From CAIVVT01 sp963838205 (GTDB lineage Bacteria > Acidobacteriota > Terriglobia > Bryobacterales > Bryobacteraceae): a stretch of DNA of 64,000 nucleotides. Under the pieces are notes generated by a model that had not been told where the DNA came from, did not search any database, and saw only the letters and a list, made by a program, of their open reading frames with translations. Shown here piece by piece: positions 55,118 to 63,916 of the stretch. The stretch is taken from contig CAWIQF010000015.1 in NCBI GenBank assembly GCA_963838205.1, positions 62,001-126,000 on the forward strand, given 5' to 3'. How positions within the stretch are numbered: the stretch's first letter is position 1; every line of letters starts with the position of its first letter. The translations under genes and the position numbers were made by a program.

Positions 55118-56439
55118 GCGGCGGGGCCGGTATGCGCGCGGCGCTGGAGCGTTACTTCGAGTTCGGACGCCTCGAGACGAACTGGCGCACGGAGGTCCTG
55201 GCCGGGACCACCACGTTCGTCACCATGGCCTACATCATCTTCGTCAACCCGTCCATCCTCGCCGAGACGGGCATGCCGTTTGCCGCGGTGACCGCCGCCA
55301 CCTGCCTCGCCTCGGCCCTCGGCTGCTTCCTGATGGGCGGCCTGGCGCGCTATCCGATCGCGCTCGCCCCGGGCATGGGCCTGAACGCGTACTTCACCTT
55401 CGCCGTCGTGAAGGGTCTGGGCGTGCCTTGGCCCGCCGCGCTCGGCGCGGTCTTCGTTTCGGGCATTCTGTTTCTCATCCTGACGGCCGCCGGTGTGCGC
55501 CGGATGATCCTCGAGGCGATCCCGCGCGAGCTCTACGCCTCGGTGGCCGTGGGTATCGGCCTGTTCATCGCCTTCATCGGATTTCGTAACGCCGGCATCG
55601 TCGTGGCCGACCCGGCGACGCTGGTCCGCCTGGGCAACCTGCGCGCTCCCGCCACGCTGCTGGCGCTCGCGGGACTGTTCCTCACCGGCGCGCTGATGAT
55701 CTGGCGCGTGCAGGGTGCGATGCTGCTCGGCATCGCCGGCACGACCATCGCGGGCGTGCTCGCGGGCGTGATCCGGTGGTCGCCGCAGCCTTACTCGGTG
55801 CGCGCGCTGTCTGGAACATTTCTGAAGCTTGACGTTCCGGCGGCATTGCGGCTGGGCTTGCTCGAAATCGTCTTCGTTTTTCTGTTCGTCGATCTGTTCG
55901 ATAACATCGGCACGCTGGTGGCGGTCGGCAAGCGCGCCGGCCTGTTCAACTCCGATGGAAAAATCCCCCGCCTCAACGGCATCCTGACCGCCGATGCCCT
56001 GGCCACGACGGCCGGTTCGCTGCTCGGCACTTCCACCGTGGTCAGCTACATCGAAAGCGCGGCCGGCGTGGTCGCCGGAGGCCGCAGCGGCGTGACGGCC
56101 ATCGTCACCGGCCTGCTGTTTCTGGCCGCTCTGTTCGTCGCTCCCATCACCGGCGTAATCCCCGTGCAGGCCACCGCGCCGGCGCTGATTCTGGTCGGCG
56201 CTCTGATGCTCACTCACGCCGGCGAAATCGAATGGGCGGACCCGTTGCAGGCCATCCCGGCGTTCCTCACCATGACCGCCATTCCGTTGACTTTTTCCAT
56301 CGCCAACGGCCTCGCTTTCGGCTTCTTGTCTTACACTCTTCTCAAGCTCATCGCCGGTCAGGGCCGCAAAATCCACTGGCTCGTCTACGTGCTCGCCGCC
56401 CTCTGTGCGGCCCGCTTTTTCTACCTGGGGAAAGGATGA
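55114..56439 (+). CDS. NCS2/AzgA-type purine permease, 441 aa
   Basis: This is a proton-coupled transporter for hypoxanthine, guanine or adenine in the inner membrane. The AzgA-type start ERYFEFGRLETNWRTEVLAG and TTTFVTMAYIIFVNP, the motif MGLNAYFTF, LFVDLFDNIGTLVAVG, and the GTSTVVSYIESAAGVVAGGR signature are all present. About 12 or more membrane segments are predicted. ATG 55114 overlaps the upstream stop; ATG 55132 is an alternative. Confidence 0.92.
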   Translation: MSGGAGMRAALERYFEFGRLETNWRTEVLAGTTTFVTMAYIIFVNPSILAETGMPFAAVTAATCLASALGCFLMGGLARYPIALAPGMGLNAYFTFAVVKGLGVPWPAALGAVFVSGILFLILTAAGVRRMILEAIPRELYASVAVGIGLFIAFIGFRNAGIVVADPATLVRLGNLRAPATLLALAGLFLTGALMIWRVQGAMLLGIAGTTIAGVLAGVIRWSPQPYSVRALSGTFLKLDVPAALRLGLLEIVFVFLFVDLFDNIGTLVAVGKRAGLFNSDGKIPRLNGILTADALATTAGSLLGTSTVVSYIESAAGVVAGGRSGVTAIVTGLLFLAALFVAPITGVIPVQATAPALILVGALMLTHAGEIEWADPLQAIPAFLTMTAIPLTFSIANGLAFGFLSYTLLKLIAGQGRKIHWLVYVLAALCAARFFYLGKG

Positions 56440-56445
56440 GAACAG

Positions 56446-56946
56446 GTGGAGCACGCAGTTGAAATCGAAGCGCTGACCGCCCGCGACTGGACCGCAGTCG
56501 AGAGAATCTTCGACGAGGGCATTCGCAGCGGCGATGCGACTTTCGAGACCTCGACTCCGGAGTGGGAAAAATGGGACGCGGGCCATCTTGCGACTTGCCG
56601 GCTGGTGGCGCGGGCGGGTGACGATATTCTCGGCTGGGCCGCGTTAAGTCCGGTTTCCGTCCGGCGTTGCTTTTCCGGCGTCGCGGAAGTCAGCCTCTAC
56701 ATTGCCGGACGGGCGCGCGGCCGCGGCGTCGGGACACGATTATTGAGCGCGCTGATAGAAGCCTCGGAACGCGCCGGCGTCTGGTCCCTGCAATCGTCGA
56801 CTTTCCCGGAAAACACGGCCAGCCTCGCGCTGCAACAGCGGCATGGGTTTCGCGTCATCGGCCGGCGGGAGAGGATTGCGTGCCGCGATGGCCGCTGGAG
56901 GGACGTGGTCCTGCTGGAGCGCCGAAGCACCGTCGCAGGCACTTGA
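56446..56946 (+). CDS. GNAT acetyltransferase, phosphinothricin/methionine-sulfoximine acetyltransferase-like, 166 aa
   Basis: The GNAT fold is seen from VEIEALTARDWTAVERIFDEG, ATFETSTPEWEKWDAGH, the acetyl-CoA loop RARGRGVGTRLLSALIEASE, and SSTFPENTASLALQQRHGFRV. This pattern is typical of PPT/YncA-type N-acetyltransferases. The start is GTG 56446. Its true substrate in this organism is unknown. Confidence 0.88.
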   Translation: MEHAVEIEALTARDWTAVERIFDEGIRSGDATFETSTPEWEKWDAGHLATCRLVARAGDDILGWAALSPVSVRRCFSGVAEVSLYIAGRARGRGVGTRLLSALIEASERAGVWSLQSSTFPENTASLALQQRHGFRVIGRRERIACRDGRWRDVVLLERRSTVAGT

Positions 56947-56968
56947 CGCGCCGCTCTTCCGCGCCGGC

Positions 56969-58051
56969 TCAAAGCAATTCGTCGCGTTTTTGTTTTTCGA
57001 GAAATCTAACCACGTCGCCGACTCTTTGCGTGTGCTCCCGGCGCGTGATCAGCAGCGCATCCGGCGTCTCCACCACGATCAGGTCGTCCACGCCGAGCAG
57101 CGCCACGAACTTGCCGGGCGCGTCCACCAGGTTGCCGGAAGCCCGCTCGAACAGCGTCTCGCTGCGAGCGGCGTTGCCTTGCGCGTCCTTCGGCAGCAGG
57201 TCGTACACCGCGTTCCAACTCCCGACGTCGCTCCAGCCGATGTCTCCGGCCGCGAAGCCCACCACGCCCTTCGCCCGTTCGAGCACGGCGCAGTCGACCG
57301 AGATGTTCTCGCACTGTGGAAAAACCTCGGCCAGCTTCGCCGCGAACGCCCTCGCGCCGTATTTGGGCAGCGTATCGAGCAGCGCGGCGGTTTGCGGCAG
57401 ATGCTCGTGCAGCGCATTCAGAAACACGTCCGCGCGCCAGAAGAACATGCCCGCGTTCCATCCGAAGTGGCCCGCTTCGACGAACAACCGGGCCGTTTCC
57501 GCGTCCGGTTTTTCGCGGAAGCGCACGATCTCCACTGGTTTCAGCGAGCCCGGCTGCATGCACCCGGGCGGAAATTCGATGTAGCCGTAGCCCGTCTCCG
57601 CCCACCGCGGCTGAATCCCTAGAATCGCCATGTGGCCCGCCGCCGCGCCGTACGCGGCACGCACAGTCTTCAGAAACGCGGCCGGCCGCCCGATGTATTG
57701 GTCGGCCGGGAAAATACCCATCACCGCGTCTGGATCGGACTCGCGAAGAATCTTCGCGGCCAGGCCGATGGGCGGCGCCGTGTTGCGCTGCGCCGGTTCG
57801 GCCACGATCTGCCGCCTCGGCACGCCGGGCAGTTGTCTCGCGATTTCTTCGCGCAGGTGCTCGTTCGTCAGCACCCACACGCGCTCTCGCGGCACCAGTT
57901 TTTCCAGCCGCGCCACGGTCTGTTGGATCAGCGTGCCGGCCCCGAGAAACTCCAGCACCTGCTTGGAGCGGCGCCTCCGGCTGCGCGGCCAGAAGCGGGT
58001 TCCGCGTCCCCCCGCCAGCACCAGCGCGTAGAGATGATCGTTCTTCATCAA
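56969..58051 (-). CDS. manC: Mannose-1-phosphate guanylyltransferase, 360 aa
   Basis: The enzyme makes GDP-mannose from mannose-1-phosphate and GTP for polysaccharide or glycolipid synthesis. The nucleotide-binding motif is LVLAGGRGTRFWPRSR, and the metal-binding region is VMGIFPADQY. FREKPDAETA and WNAGMFFWRADVF are also typical. There is no C-terminal isomerase domain, so it is the short monofunctional type. The start overlaps the stop of the signal peptidase gene (ATGA), so the two are translationally linked. Confidence 0.93.
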   Translation of the reverse strand: MMKNDHLYALVLAGGRGTRFWPRSRRRRSKQVLEFLGAGTLIQQTVARLEKLVPRERVWVLTNEHLREEIARQLPGVPRRQIVAEPAQRNTAPPIGLAAKILRESDPDAVMGIFPADQYIGRPAAFLKTVRAAYGAAAGHMAILGIQPRWAETGYGYIEFPPGCMQPGSLKPVEIVRFREKPDAETARLFVEAGHFGWNAGMFFWRADVFLNALHEHLPQTAALLDTLPKYGARAFAAKLAEVFPQCENISVDCAVLERAKGVVGFAAGDIGWSDVGSWNAVYDLLPKDAQGNAARSETLFERASGNLVDAPGKFVALLGVDDLIVVETPDALLITRREHTQRVGDVVRFLEKQKRDELL

Positions 58052-58884
58052 CCCAGCGGATAACCGCGCACCAGCAGGAATGTCCGCTTCCAGCGCGTCT
58101 TCGAAAAGAAATGCGTTGCGATGTCCAGAAGATGATCCAGCGAGATGAAATTCGGATCCGTCAGAGCTTCCGTCGAAGCGTCATAGCTCCAGAAAATGAT
58201 GGTCGGCTTGCCCACGATATTGTCGCGCGGAACCAGGCCCCAGTAGCGCGAATCGAGCGAGTTGTCGCGGTTATCGCCCATCGCGTAGTAATAGCCCGGA
58301 GGAACCACCAACTCCCCGTTCTGCACGTTCGTTTGCAGCATCTCCATCCCGCGCTCCATCACCAGGCCGTCCGGCGGAGCCAGCGGAAAATTGTCGCGGT
58401 ATTCGTTGGGATACGGCATCTTGTGGACCACGTACGGCTCGCTCATCTTCCGGCCGTTCAGGTACAGCTCGCGGTTGCTCAGATGGATCCGGTCACCCGG
58501 CACGCCGATCACCCGCTTGACGTAATTCTCCTTCGGATTCACCGGATATTTGAAGACGATGATGTCCCCGCGCTTCACTTCGGTGTACGGCAGCAGGTAG
58601 CCCGCGTAGCCCGAGTGCGGCGAGAAGGCCAGCTTGTCCACGATCATGTGATCGCCGATCAGCACCGTGTCTTCCATCGACGACGTCGGCACCACGAAGG
58701 CCTGCAACAGCGTCGCCGTGCCGAACACCAGCAGCAGGATCGTCACCGTCCACTCGGCGATAAACGAGCGCACGTGTTCGGCGAAATCCGGCCGCGTTCC
58801 CGGCGCGGCGCTCTCTTGGGCGGCGGCCTTAGCCGGCTCGCTCTTCTTCGGCTTGCGCTTCATCTTCTCGTTCGTCTGGCTCAA
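58048..58884 (-). CDS. lepB: Signal peptidase I, second of two tandem copies, 278 aa
   Basis: This membrane enzyme removes signal peptides. The catalytic Ser69 is in VVPTSSMEDT and Lys123 in YVKRVIGVPGD. The later motif GDNRDNSLDSRYWG is intact. A single membrane helix (WTVTILLLVFGTATLLQAF) follows a Lys/Glu/Ala-rich cytoplasmic segment. It is clearly paralogous to the gene at 58894-59712, with matching C-termini (KTRWKRTFLLVRGYP). Confidence 0.94.
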   Translation of the reverse strand: MSQTNEKMKRKPKKSEPAKAAAQESAAPGTRPDFAEHVRSFIAEWTVTILLLVFGTATLLQAFVVPTSSMEDTVLIGDHMIVDKLAFSPHSGYAGYLLPYTEVKRGDIIVFKYPVNPKENYVKRVIGVPGDRIHLSNRELYLNGRKMSEPYVVHKMPYPNEYRDNFPLAPPDGLVMERGMEMLQTNVQNGELVVPPGYYYAMGDNRDNSLDSRYWGLVPRDNIVGKPTIIFWSYDASTEALTDPNFISLDHLLDIATHFFSKTRWKRTFLLVRGYPLG

Positions 58885-58893
58885 TCGACGGCC

Positions 58894-59712
58894 TCAATTC
58901 CCCGTTGGATAGCCGCGAACCAGCATGAATGTCCGCCTCCAACGCGTCTTGGTCGGAAAGAATCTCACGATGTCCCACAGGTGCGCGAAGTCCACGCCAG
59001 GGCTCGTCAGATGCTCCGTCGTGGCGTCGAACGACCAGTACACCAGCAGCGGTTTGCCGATGATGTTCGCCCGCGGAACGAAGCCCCAGTAGCGCGAATC
59101 GAGCGAGCGGTCGCGATTGTCGCCCATGGCGAAAAACGATTCGTCGGGCACCACGATTTCGCCTCGCACTACCTGCTTCTCGAGCATCGTGGCGGCGCGC
59201 TCGTCAACGCGCGTATTCGGCTCGGACGGGAAGTTGTCGCGATACGAATCCAGCTCCAGGTCTTTGTGATACTTGTACGGCTCGCGCAGCGGCTTGCCGT
59301 TCAGGTAGACCTGTTTGTTGACGATCCGCAGGTGGTCGCCCGGCACTCCAATCACGCGCTTCACGAACGTCTGCCGCACGTCCACCGGGTAGCGGAAAAC
59401 GATGATGTCGCCGCGCTTCACCGGCGTGTACGGCAGCAGGTACTTGCTCACCCGCCCCGCCGGCGCGTACGCCAGTTTGTCCACCAGCAGGTGATCGCCG
59501 ATCAGCAGCGTATCCTCCATCGACCCGGTGGGGATGACAAACGCCTGCACCAGCGTCGTGGTGCCGAATAGCAGCAACAGAATCGTGATCGTCCACTCCG
59601 CGATCGCGTTGCGCGGCGCTTCGGCGTGCTCTGGTCCCGCTCTCTCGGCCGATGGTCCGGGCGGCGCTGCGGATTCGAATGCGGGCGGGGCCGCCATCTC
59701 CTGATCGTGCAC
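58894..59712 (-). CDS. lepB: Signal peptidase I, first of two tandem copies, 272 aa
   Basis: Catalytic Ser64 is in VIPTGSMEDT and Lys118 in FVKRVIGVPGD. GDNRDRSLDSRYWG completes the active-site framework. The membrane helix is WTITILLLLFGTTTLVQAF. The two copies differ in the cytoplasmic leader and in the loop after the substrate cleft, which could give different substrate preference. They are separated by nine bases. Confidence 0.94.
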   Translation of the reverse strand: MHDQEMAAPPAFESAAPPGPSAERAGPEHAEAPRNAIAEWTITILLLLFGTTTLVQAFVIPTGSMEDTLLIGDHLLVDKLAYAPAGRVSKYLLPYTPVKRGDIIVFRYPVDVRQTFVKRVIGVPGDHLRIVNKQVYLNGKPLREPYKYHKDLELDSYRDNFPSEPNTRVDERAATMLEKQVVRGEIVVPDESFFAMGDNRDRSLDSRYWGFVPRANIIGKPLLVYWSFDATTEHLTSPGVDFAHLWDIVRFFPTKTRWRRTFMLVRGYPTGN

Positions 59713-59756
59713 TATCTCTTATTGTACTGGAACGGCGGCGCCGGGCCACCCTGCGC

Positions 59757-61130
59757 TCAATGCGCCGGCGGCGGCGTTTCCACTGATTCGCTGAAGGACG
59801 ACCGGTCGCGCAGGAACAGGGTCAACCGGAATCGCGACGCCTGGTCGCCGCCGCGATAGATCAGACCGCCTCGCGCCAGGTCGTCGGTCGTCAGATTCAT
59901 GGGCTTGGTCGTCGCCCCTTCCTCGACCACCAATTCGCCGCGCTTGGCCGTCCGCACGGCCACCGCCGCGGGGTTCCACTTCAGGTGATAACTCTCGCCG
60001 AACCTCGACACACTCAGATCGATAGTGTAAGGATCGCCCGTCAGCGCCAGGTTTTGCGCGCGATAAAAGCCCAGCCCGATCTCGAACCCCAGCACCACGC
60101 CCAGCACCAGAAAGATGAACGACAGCGGGACCCACACCCAGCGATTGCGCTTCACCGTCTTCCGCACCGCGCCCGCTTCCCTGCCCTGCGTAAATGCCGG
60201 CGCCTGCAACATTCCTCCCACCGCGCTGTGGGTCTGCGCGGCACTCGCGAAATCGTTCTCCGTTCGCGTTTCACCCTCCCGCGCGGCGCCCGCGCTCAGC
60301 GTGAGCGGCTGGCGTTGCCGGCGCCGTCCCCGGTTCATCAGTTCCGCAATCTCATCTTCGGCGGCGGGCGCAACCGGGATTTCTGGCTCGGCCGCGCGAG
60401 GTGTCTCGACCTCCACAGCCGGCGCCGGCTTGGCCGCGCCGGCATCGGCCAGCACCGCGACTTCCGCCGGAGCCACCTCCGCGGGAAACGGTTGCGCTGC
60501 CGGCCTCGCTCGCTCCCGCGGCGGAGCCGGGCCGACGCCCATCTCCTTGCGCCGGAACACGAACGATCGCGTCTGCGGCTCGGTCGGAAACACACCTTTC
60601 TCGCGGATCAACAGCACCGCCTCGTTCGGTCTCGCATTGTACGGTTTGATCAACAGGCAAATCTCCCCGTCATCCGGGAAACGCGCGTCCAGCAATGCCA
60701 GGTCCTGCTCCATGAGCTGGATCGCGTCCCGCGTCGTGCTGCGGTAAAAACCCACCACCCGGGGTTCGCCGGCCTCGGCCTTCGCCGACCGCTCCAGAAC
60801 GCGGTCCAGCTCCTGCAGGTCCTTTTCCGACAGCACGTACGAGGGTCCCGACAGATGCTCGCACGGGATGCTCTGAAAATCTTCTACCTTAACGATCAGC
60901 TTCGCGCCCCGCTCCACGCTCCCCATGAGCACCCCGCCCACCTCGGCCCCGCGCTTGGGCAGCGCGCCGAAGCCCCGGATCACTTCGTAGTTCAGGCGGT
61001 CGATGATTTCGGAGTACAGATGGACAGCGTAGTTCTCGCCCGCCGGCTCCCAAACATAGTGGCCGGACGGGGTCGCGGGCGTCGGATTGGAAGGCGGTGA
61101 ATCCATTCTGCCCTGCGGGCGTCTCTCCAT
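59757..61130 (-). CDS. Membrane protein with degenerate JAMM/MPN-like N-terminal domain, 457 aa
   Basis: Residues about 40-170 resemble a JAB1/MPN domain: AEVGGVLMGSVE supplies the Glu63 position, VEDFQSIPCEH follows, and VVGFYRSTTRDAIQLMEQD occupies the place of the GWYHSHP...SxxD motif. Both metal-binding histidines are replaced (Arg130 and Thr132 or Thr133), so isopeptidase activity is unlikely. A Pro/Ala/Glu-rich linker (about 200-330) leads to one membrane helix (VWVPLSFIFLVLGVVLGFEI) and a C-terminal beta-rich domain. The start at 61130 has AAGGAG very close to it, and ATG 61106 is an alternative. The domain call is by eye and tentative. Confidence 0.6.
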   Translation of the reverse strand: MERRPQGRMDSPPSNPTPATPSGHYVWEPAGENYAVHLYSEIIDRLNYEVIRGFGALPKRGAEVGGVLMGSVERGAKLIVKVEDFQSIPCEHLSGPSYVLSEKDLQELDRVLERSAKAEAGEPRVVGFYRSTTRDAIQLMEQDLALLDARFPDDGEICLLIKPYNARPNEAVLLIREKGVFPTEPQTRSFVFRRKEMGVGPAPPRERARPAAQPFPAEVAPAEVAVLADAGAAKPAPAVEVETPRAAEPEIPVAPAAEDEIAELMNRGRRRQRQPLTLSAGAAREGETRTENDFASAAQTHSAVGGMLQAPAFTQGREAGAVRKTVKRNRWVWVPLSFIFLVLGVVLGFEIGLGFYRAQNLALTGDPYTIDLSVSRFGESYHLKWNPAAVAVRTAKRGELVVEEGATTKPMNLTTDDLARGGLIYRGGDQASRFRLTLFLRDRSSFSESVETPPPAH

Positions 61131-61186
61131 CTCTCCTTAAGACACGCCCCTCGCTTGATCATCCTACGCGATTCGCCGGCCCGGCT

Positions 61187-61960
61187 TCACGCGCCCCCGC
61201 CAGCCGTCGCCTCTTCGCGATACGTCAGCGCGGCCCGCAGGTAGTCCTGGTTGAGGCGCGCGATGTTTTCCAACGTGATGTTTTTCGGACACACCGCTTC
61301 GCATTCGCCGTAGTTCGTGCATGCGCCGAATACCTCGTCCTGCATTTGCGCAAGCATCCGCAGCGCCCGCCGGTCGCGCTCCGGCTGCCCCTGCGGCAAC
61401 CGGCCCAGGTGCGAAATCTTGGCCGCCGTGAACAGCATCGCCGACGCATTCGGACACGCCGCCACGCACGCTCCGCAGCCGATGCACGCCGCTGCGTCCA
61501 TCGACATCTCCGCGCACTGCTTCTCGATCGGGATCGCGTTGCCGTCCTGCGCGCTGCCCGTGTTCACCGCAACGTAGCCCCCGGCCGCGATGATCCGGTC
61601 GAACGCCGACCGGTCCACCATCAGGTCCTTGACCACCGGAAACGCCGCCGCGCGAAACGGCTCCAGCCACAGCTCATCGCCATCGCTGAAATGCCGCATG
61701 TGCAACTGGCACACCGTCGTGCCCCGCATCGGCCCGTGCGGCACGCCGTTGATCATGAATCCGCAGCACCCGCAGATGCCTTCGCGGCAGTCGTGTTCGA
61801 ACGCCACCGGCTCGTCGCCCTGCTTGATCAGCCGCTGGTTCAGCACGTCCAGCATTTCCAGAAACGACATGTGCTCGTTCACGTCTTGCGCGTCGTAGCG
61901 CACCATCCTGCCCGCGCTTTTCGCGTCTTTCTGTCGCCAGATGTGGAGCGTGATTTTCAT
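61187..61960 (-). CDS. sdhB: Succinate dehydrogenase/fumarate reductase iron-sulfur subunit, 257 aa
   Basis: The subunit passes electrons from SdhA to the membrane subunit in the TCA cycle and respiratory chain. The [2Fe-2S] site is Cys58, Cys63, Cys65/66 in HDCREGICGCCG, with Cys84. The two C-terminal clusters use ACIGCGACVAACPNA and GACTNYGECEAVCPKNI. The spacing fits the non-classical SdhCAB type with a single b-type membrane subunit. The gene is 17 bases downstream of sdhA. Confidence 0.95.
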   Translation of the reverse strand: MKITLHIWRQKDAKSAGRMVRYDAQDVNEHMSFLEMLDVLNQRLIKQGDEPVAFEHDCREGICGCCGFMINGVPHGPMRGTTVCQLHMRHFSDGDELWLEPFRAAAFPVVKDLMVDRSAFDRIIAAGGYVAVNTGSAQDGNAIPIEKQCAEMSMDAAACIGCGACVAACPNASAMLFTAAKISHLGRLPQGQPERDRRALRMLAQMQDEVFGACTNYGECEAVCPKNITLENIARLNQDYLRAALTYREEATAGGGA

Positions 61961-61977
61961 TCCGGATGCCTCTCTGC

Positions 61978-63897
61978 TTACTTGTAATTCCGTTGCTGCA
62001 GGTGCACGTTCTCAAACGTCAGCGGCTCTTTGTTGAGCGACGGCGCACTGTTCTCGCCCGTGTATTCCCACACCGCCACATGGCAGAAATTCTTGTCGTC
62101 GCGCAGCGCCTCGCCATCCGCCGTCTGGTATTCCTCGCGGAAGTGCGCCCCGCAGCTCTCCTCCCTCACCCGCGCGTCGCGCACCAGCAATTCGGCCAGT
62201 TCCAGAAAATCCGCCACCCGCCCGGCCTTCTCCAGTTCCTGGTTCAAGTCGTCGCCGCTGCCCGGCACGCGCACGTTGTGCCAGAACTCCTCGCGGATCT
62301 CCGGTATGCGCTTCAGCGCCAGGTCCAGCCCCTGCGCATTGCGCCCCATCCCGCATTCGTCCCACACCACCAGACCCAGTTCGCGGTGAATCTCGTCCAC
62401 CGTCTTCTGGCCCTTCATCGCCAGGAACCCCTTGGTCCGCTGCTCCACCTGGCGCTTCACTTCGACACACTCGGGATGCGTTTCATCCACCCCGCCCGGC
62501 TTCACCTGCGCCAGGAAATGGCCCAGCGTGTACGGGATCACGAAGTACCCGTCGGCCAGTCCCTGCATCAGCGCCGAGGCCCCCAGCCGGTTGGCTCCGT
62601 GGTCCGAAAAATTCGCCTCGCCCAGCACGAACAGGCCTGGAATCGTGCTCATCAGGTGGTAGTCCACCCACAGCCCGCCCATCGTGTAGTGCGACGCCGG
62701 GTAGATCCGCATCGGCACTTTGTAAGGATCTTCGCCCGTGATCCGTTCGTAGATTTCGAACAGATTGCCATAGCGTTCCGCAATCGTGTTCTGCCCCAGC
62801 CGCCCGATGGCTTCGGCCAGGTCCAGGTACACGCCCCGTCCGCTCGTCCCCACACCGCGCCCTTCGTCGCACACGCGCTTGGCCGCGCGCGAGCTGATGT
62901 CGCGCGGCGACAAGTTGCCGAACGCCGGATACATGCGTTCCAGATAATAATCCCGTTCGTTCTCCGGAATCTGGTCCGGACTGCGCGTGTCGCCGCCCTT
63001 CAGCGGCACCCAGATCCGCCCGTCATTGCGCAGCGACTCCGACATCAGCGTCAGCTTCGACTGATACTCTCCGCTCACCGGAATGCACGTCGGATGGATC
63101 TGCGTGAAGCACGGATTCGCGAACCCCGCCCCGCGCTTGTACGCCCGCCAGATCGCCGTCGCGTTGCATCCCTTCGCGTTCGTCGACAGGTAGAACACGT
63201 TGCCGTAGCCGCCCGTCGCCAGAATCACCGCGTCCGCGACCCGCGCGTCGATTTCGCCCGTCAGCATGTCCCGAACGACGATGCCCCGCGCCCGTCCGTC
63301 CACCACGATCAGGTCCAGCATCTCGTGCCGCGAGTACATCTTCACCCGCCCCGCGTCGATCTGCCGTTCCAGCGCCTGGTACGCGCCCAGCAGCAACTGC
63401 TGTCCCGTCTGGCCGCGCGCGTAAAACGTCCGCGATACCTGCGCTCCGCCGAAACTCCGGTTCGCCAGCAGGCCGCCGTATTCGCGCGCGAATGGCACGC
63501 CCTGCGCCACGCACTGGTCGATGATGTTCACGCTCACCTCGGCCAGCCGGTGCACGTTGGCCTCGCGCGCGCGGAAATCCCCGCCCTTCACAGTGTCGTA
63601 AAACAGCCGCTGCACCGAGTCGCCGTCGTTCTGATAATTCTTCGCCGCGTTGATCCCGCCCTGCGCCGCGATCGAGTGCGCCCGCCGCGGCGAATCCTGG
63701 TAGCAGTACGCCTCCACGTTGTAACCCAGTTCGGCCAGCGACGCCGCCGCCGAGCCCCCGGCCAGTCCCGTGCCCACCACGATGATGCTGTACTTCCGCT
63801 TGTTCGACGGGTTCACCAGCTTCATCTCGAACTTGGCCTGGTCCCACTTCGTCTCAATCGGGCCGCTTGGAATTCGCGCGTCGAGCGTTAATGACAT
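61978..63897 (-). CDS. sdhA: Succinate dehydrogenase/fumarate reductase flavoprotein subunit, 639 aa
   Basis: The catalytic subunit binds FAD covalently. The Rossmann motif is SIIVVGTGLAGGSAAASLAE. The FAD-attachment region is RRAHSIAAQGGINAAKN. The substrate-site residues lie in THPTCIPV-like segments (FTQIHPTCIPVSGEYQ) and HYTMGGLWVD. LGEANFSDHGANRLGASALM is also typical. AAGGAG lies seven bases upstream of the ATG. The length matches the B-type family found in Bacteroidota and Acidobacteriota. Confidence 0.96.
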   Translation of the reverse strand: MSLTLDARIPSGPIETKWDQAKFEMKLVNPSNKRKYSIIVVGTGLAGGSAAASLAELGYNVEAYCYQDSPRRAHSIAAQGGINAAKNYQNDGDSVQRLFYDTVKGGDFRAREANVHRLAEVSVNIIDQCVAQGVPFAREYGGLLANRSFGGAQVSRTFYARGQTGQQLLLGAYQALERQIDAGRVKMYSRHEMLDLIVVDGRARGIVVRDMLTGEIDARVADAVILATGGYGNVFYLSTNAKGCNATAIWRAYKRGAGFANPCFTQIHPTCIPVSGEYQSKLTLMSESLRNDGRIWVPLKGGDTRSPDQIPENERDYYLERMYPAFGNLSPRDISSRAAKRVCDEGRGVGTSGRGVYLDLAEAIGRLGQNTIAERYGNLFEIYERITGEDPYKVPMRIYPASHYTMGGLWVDYHLMSTIPGLFVLGEANFSDHGANRLGASALMQGLADGYFVIPYTLGHFLAQVKPGGVDETHPECVEVKRQVEQRTKGFLAMKGQKTVDEIHRELGLVVWDECGMGRNAQGLDLALKRIPEIREEFWHNVRVPGSGDDLNQELEKAGRVADFLELAELLVRDARVREESCGAHFREEYQTADGEALRDDKNFCHVAVWEYTGENSAPSLNKEPLTFENVHLQQRNYK

Positions 63898-63916
63898 TTT
63901 CGGATCTCCTTCTCTC

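Noticed and set aside
56446..56946. Horizontally acquired herbicide-resistance gene
   Set aside because: Base composition matches its neighbours and chromosomal GNATs of this type are widespread.
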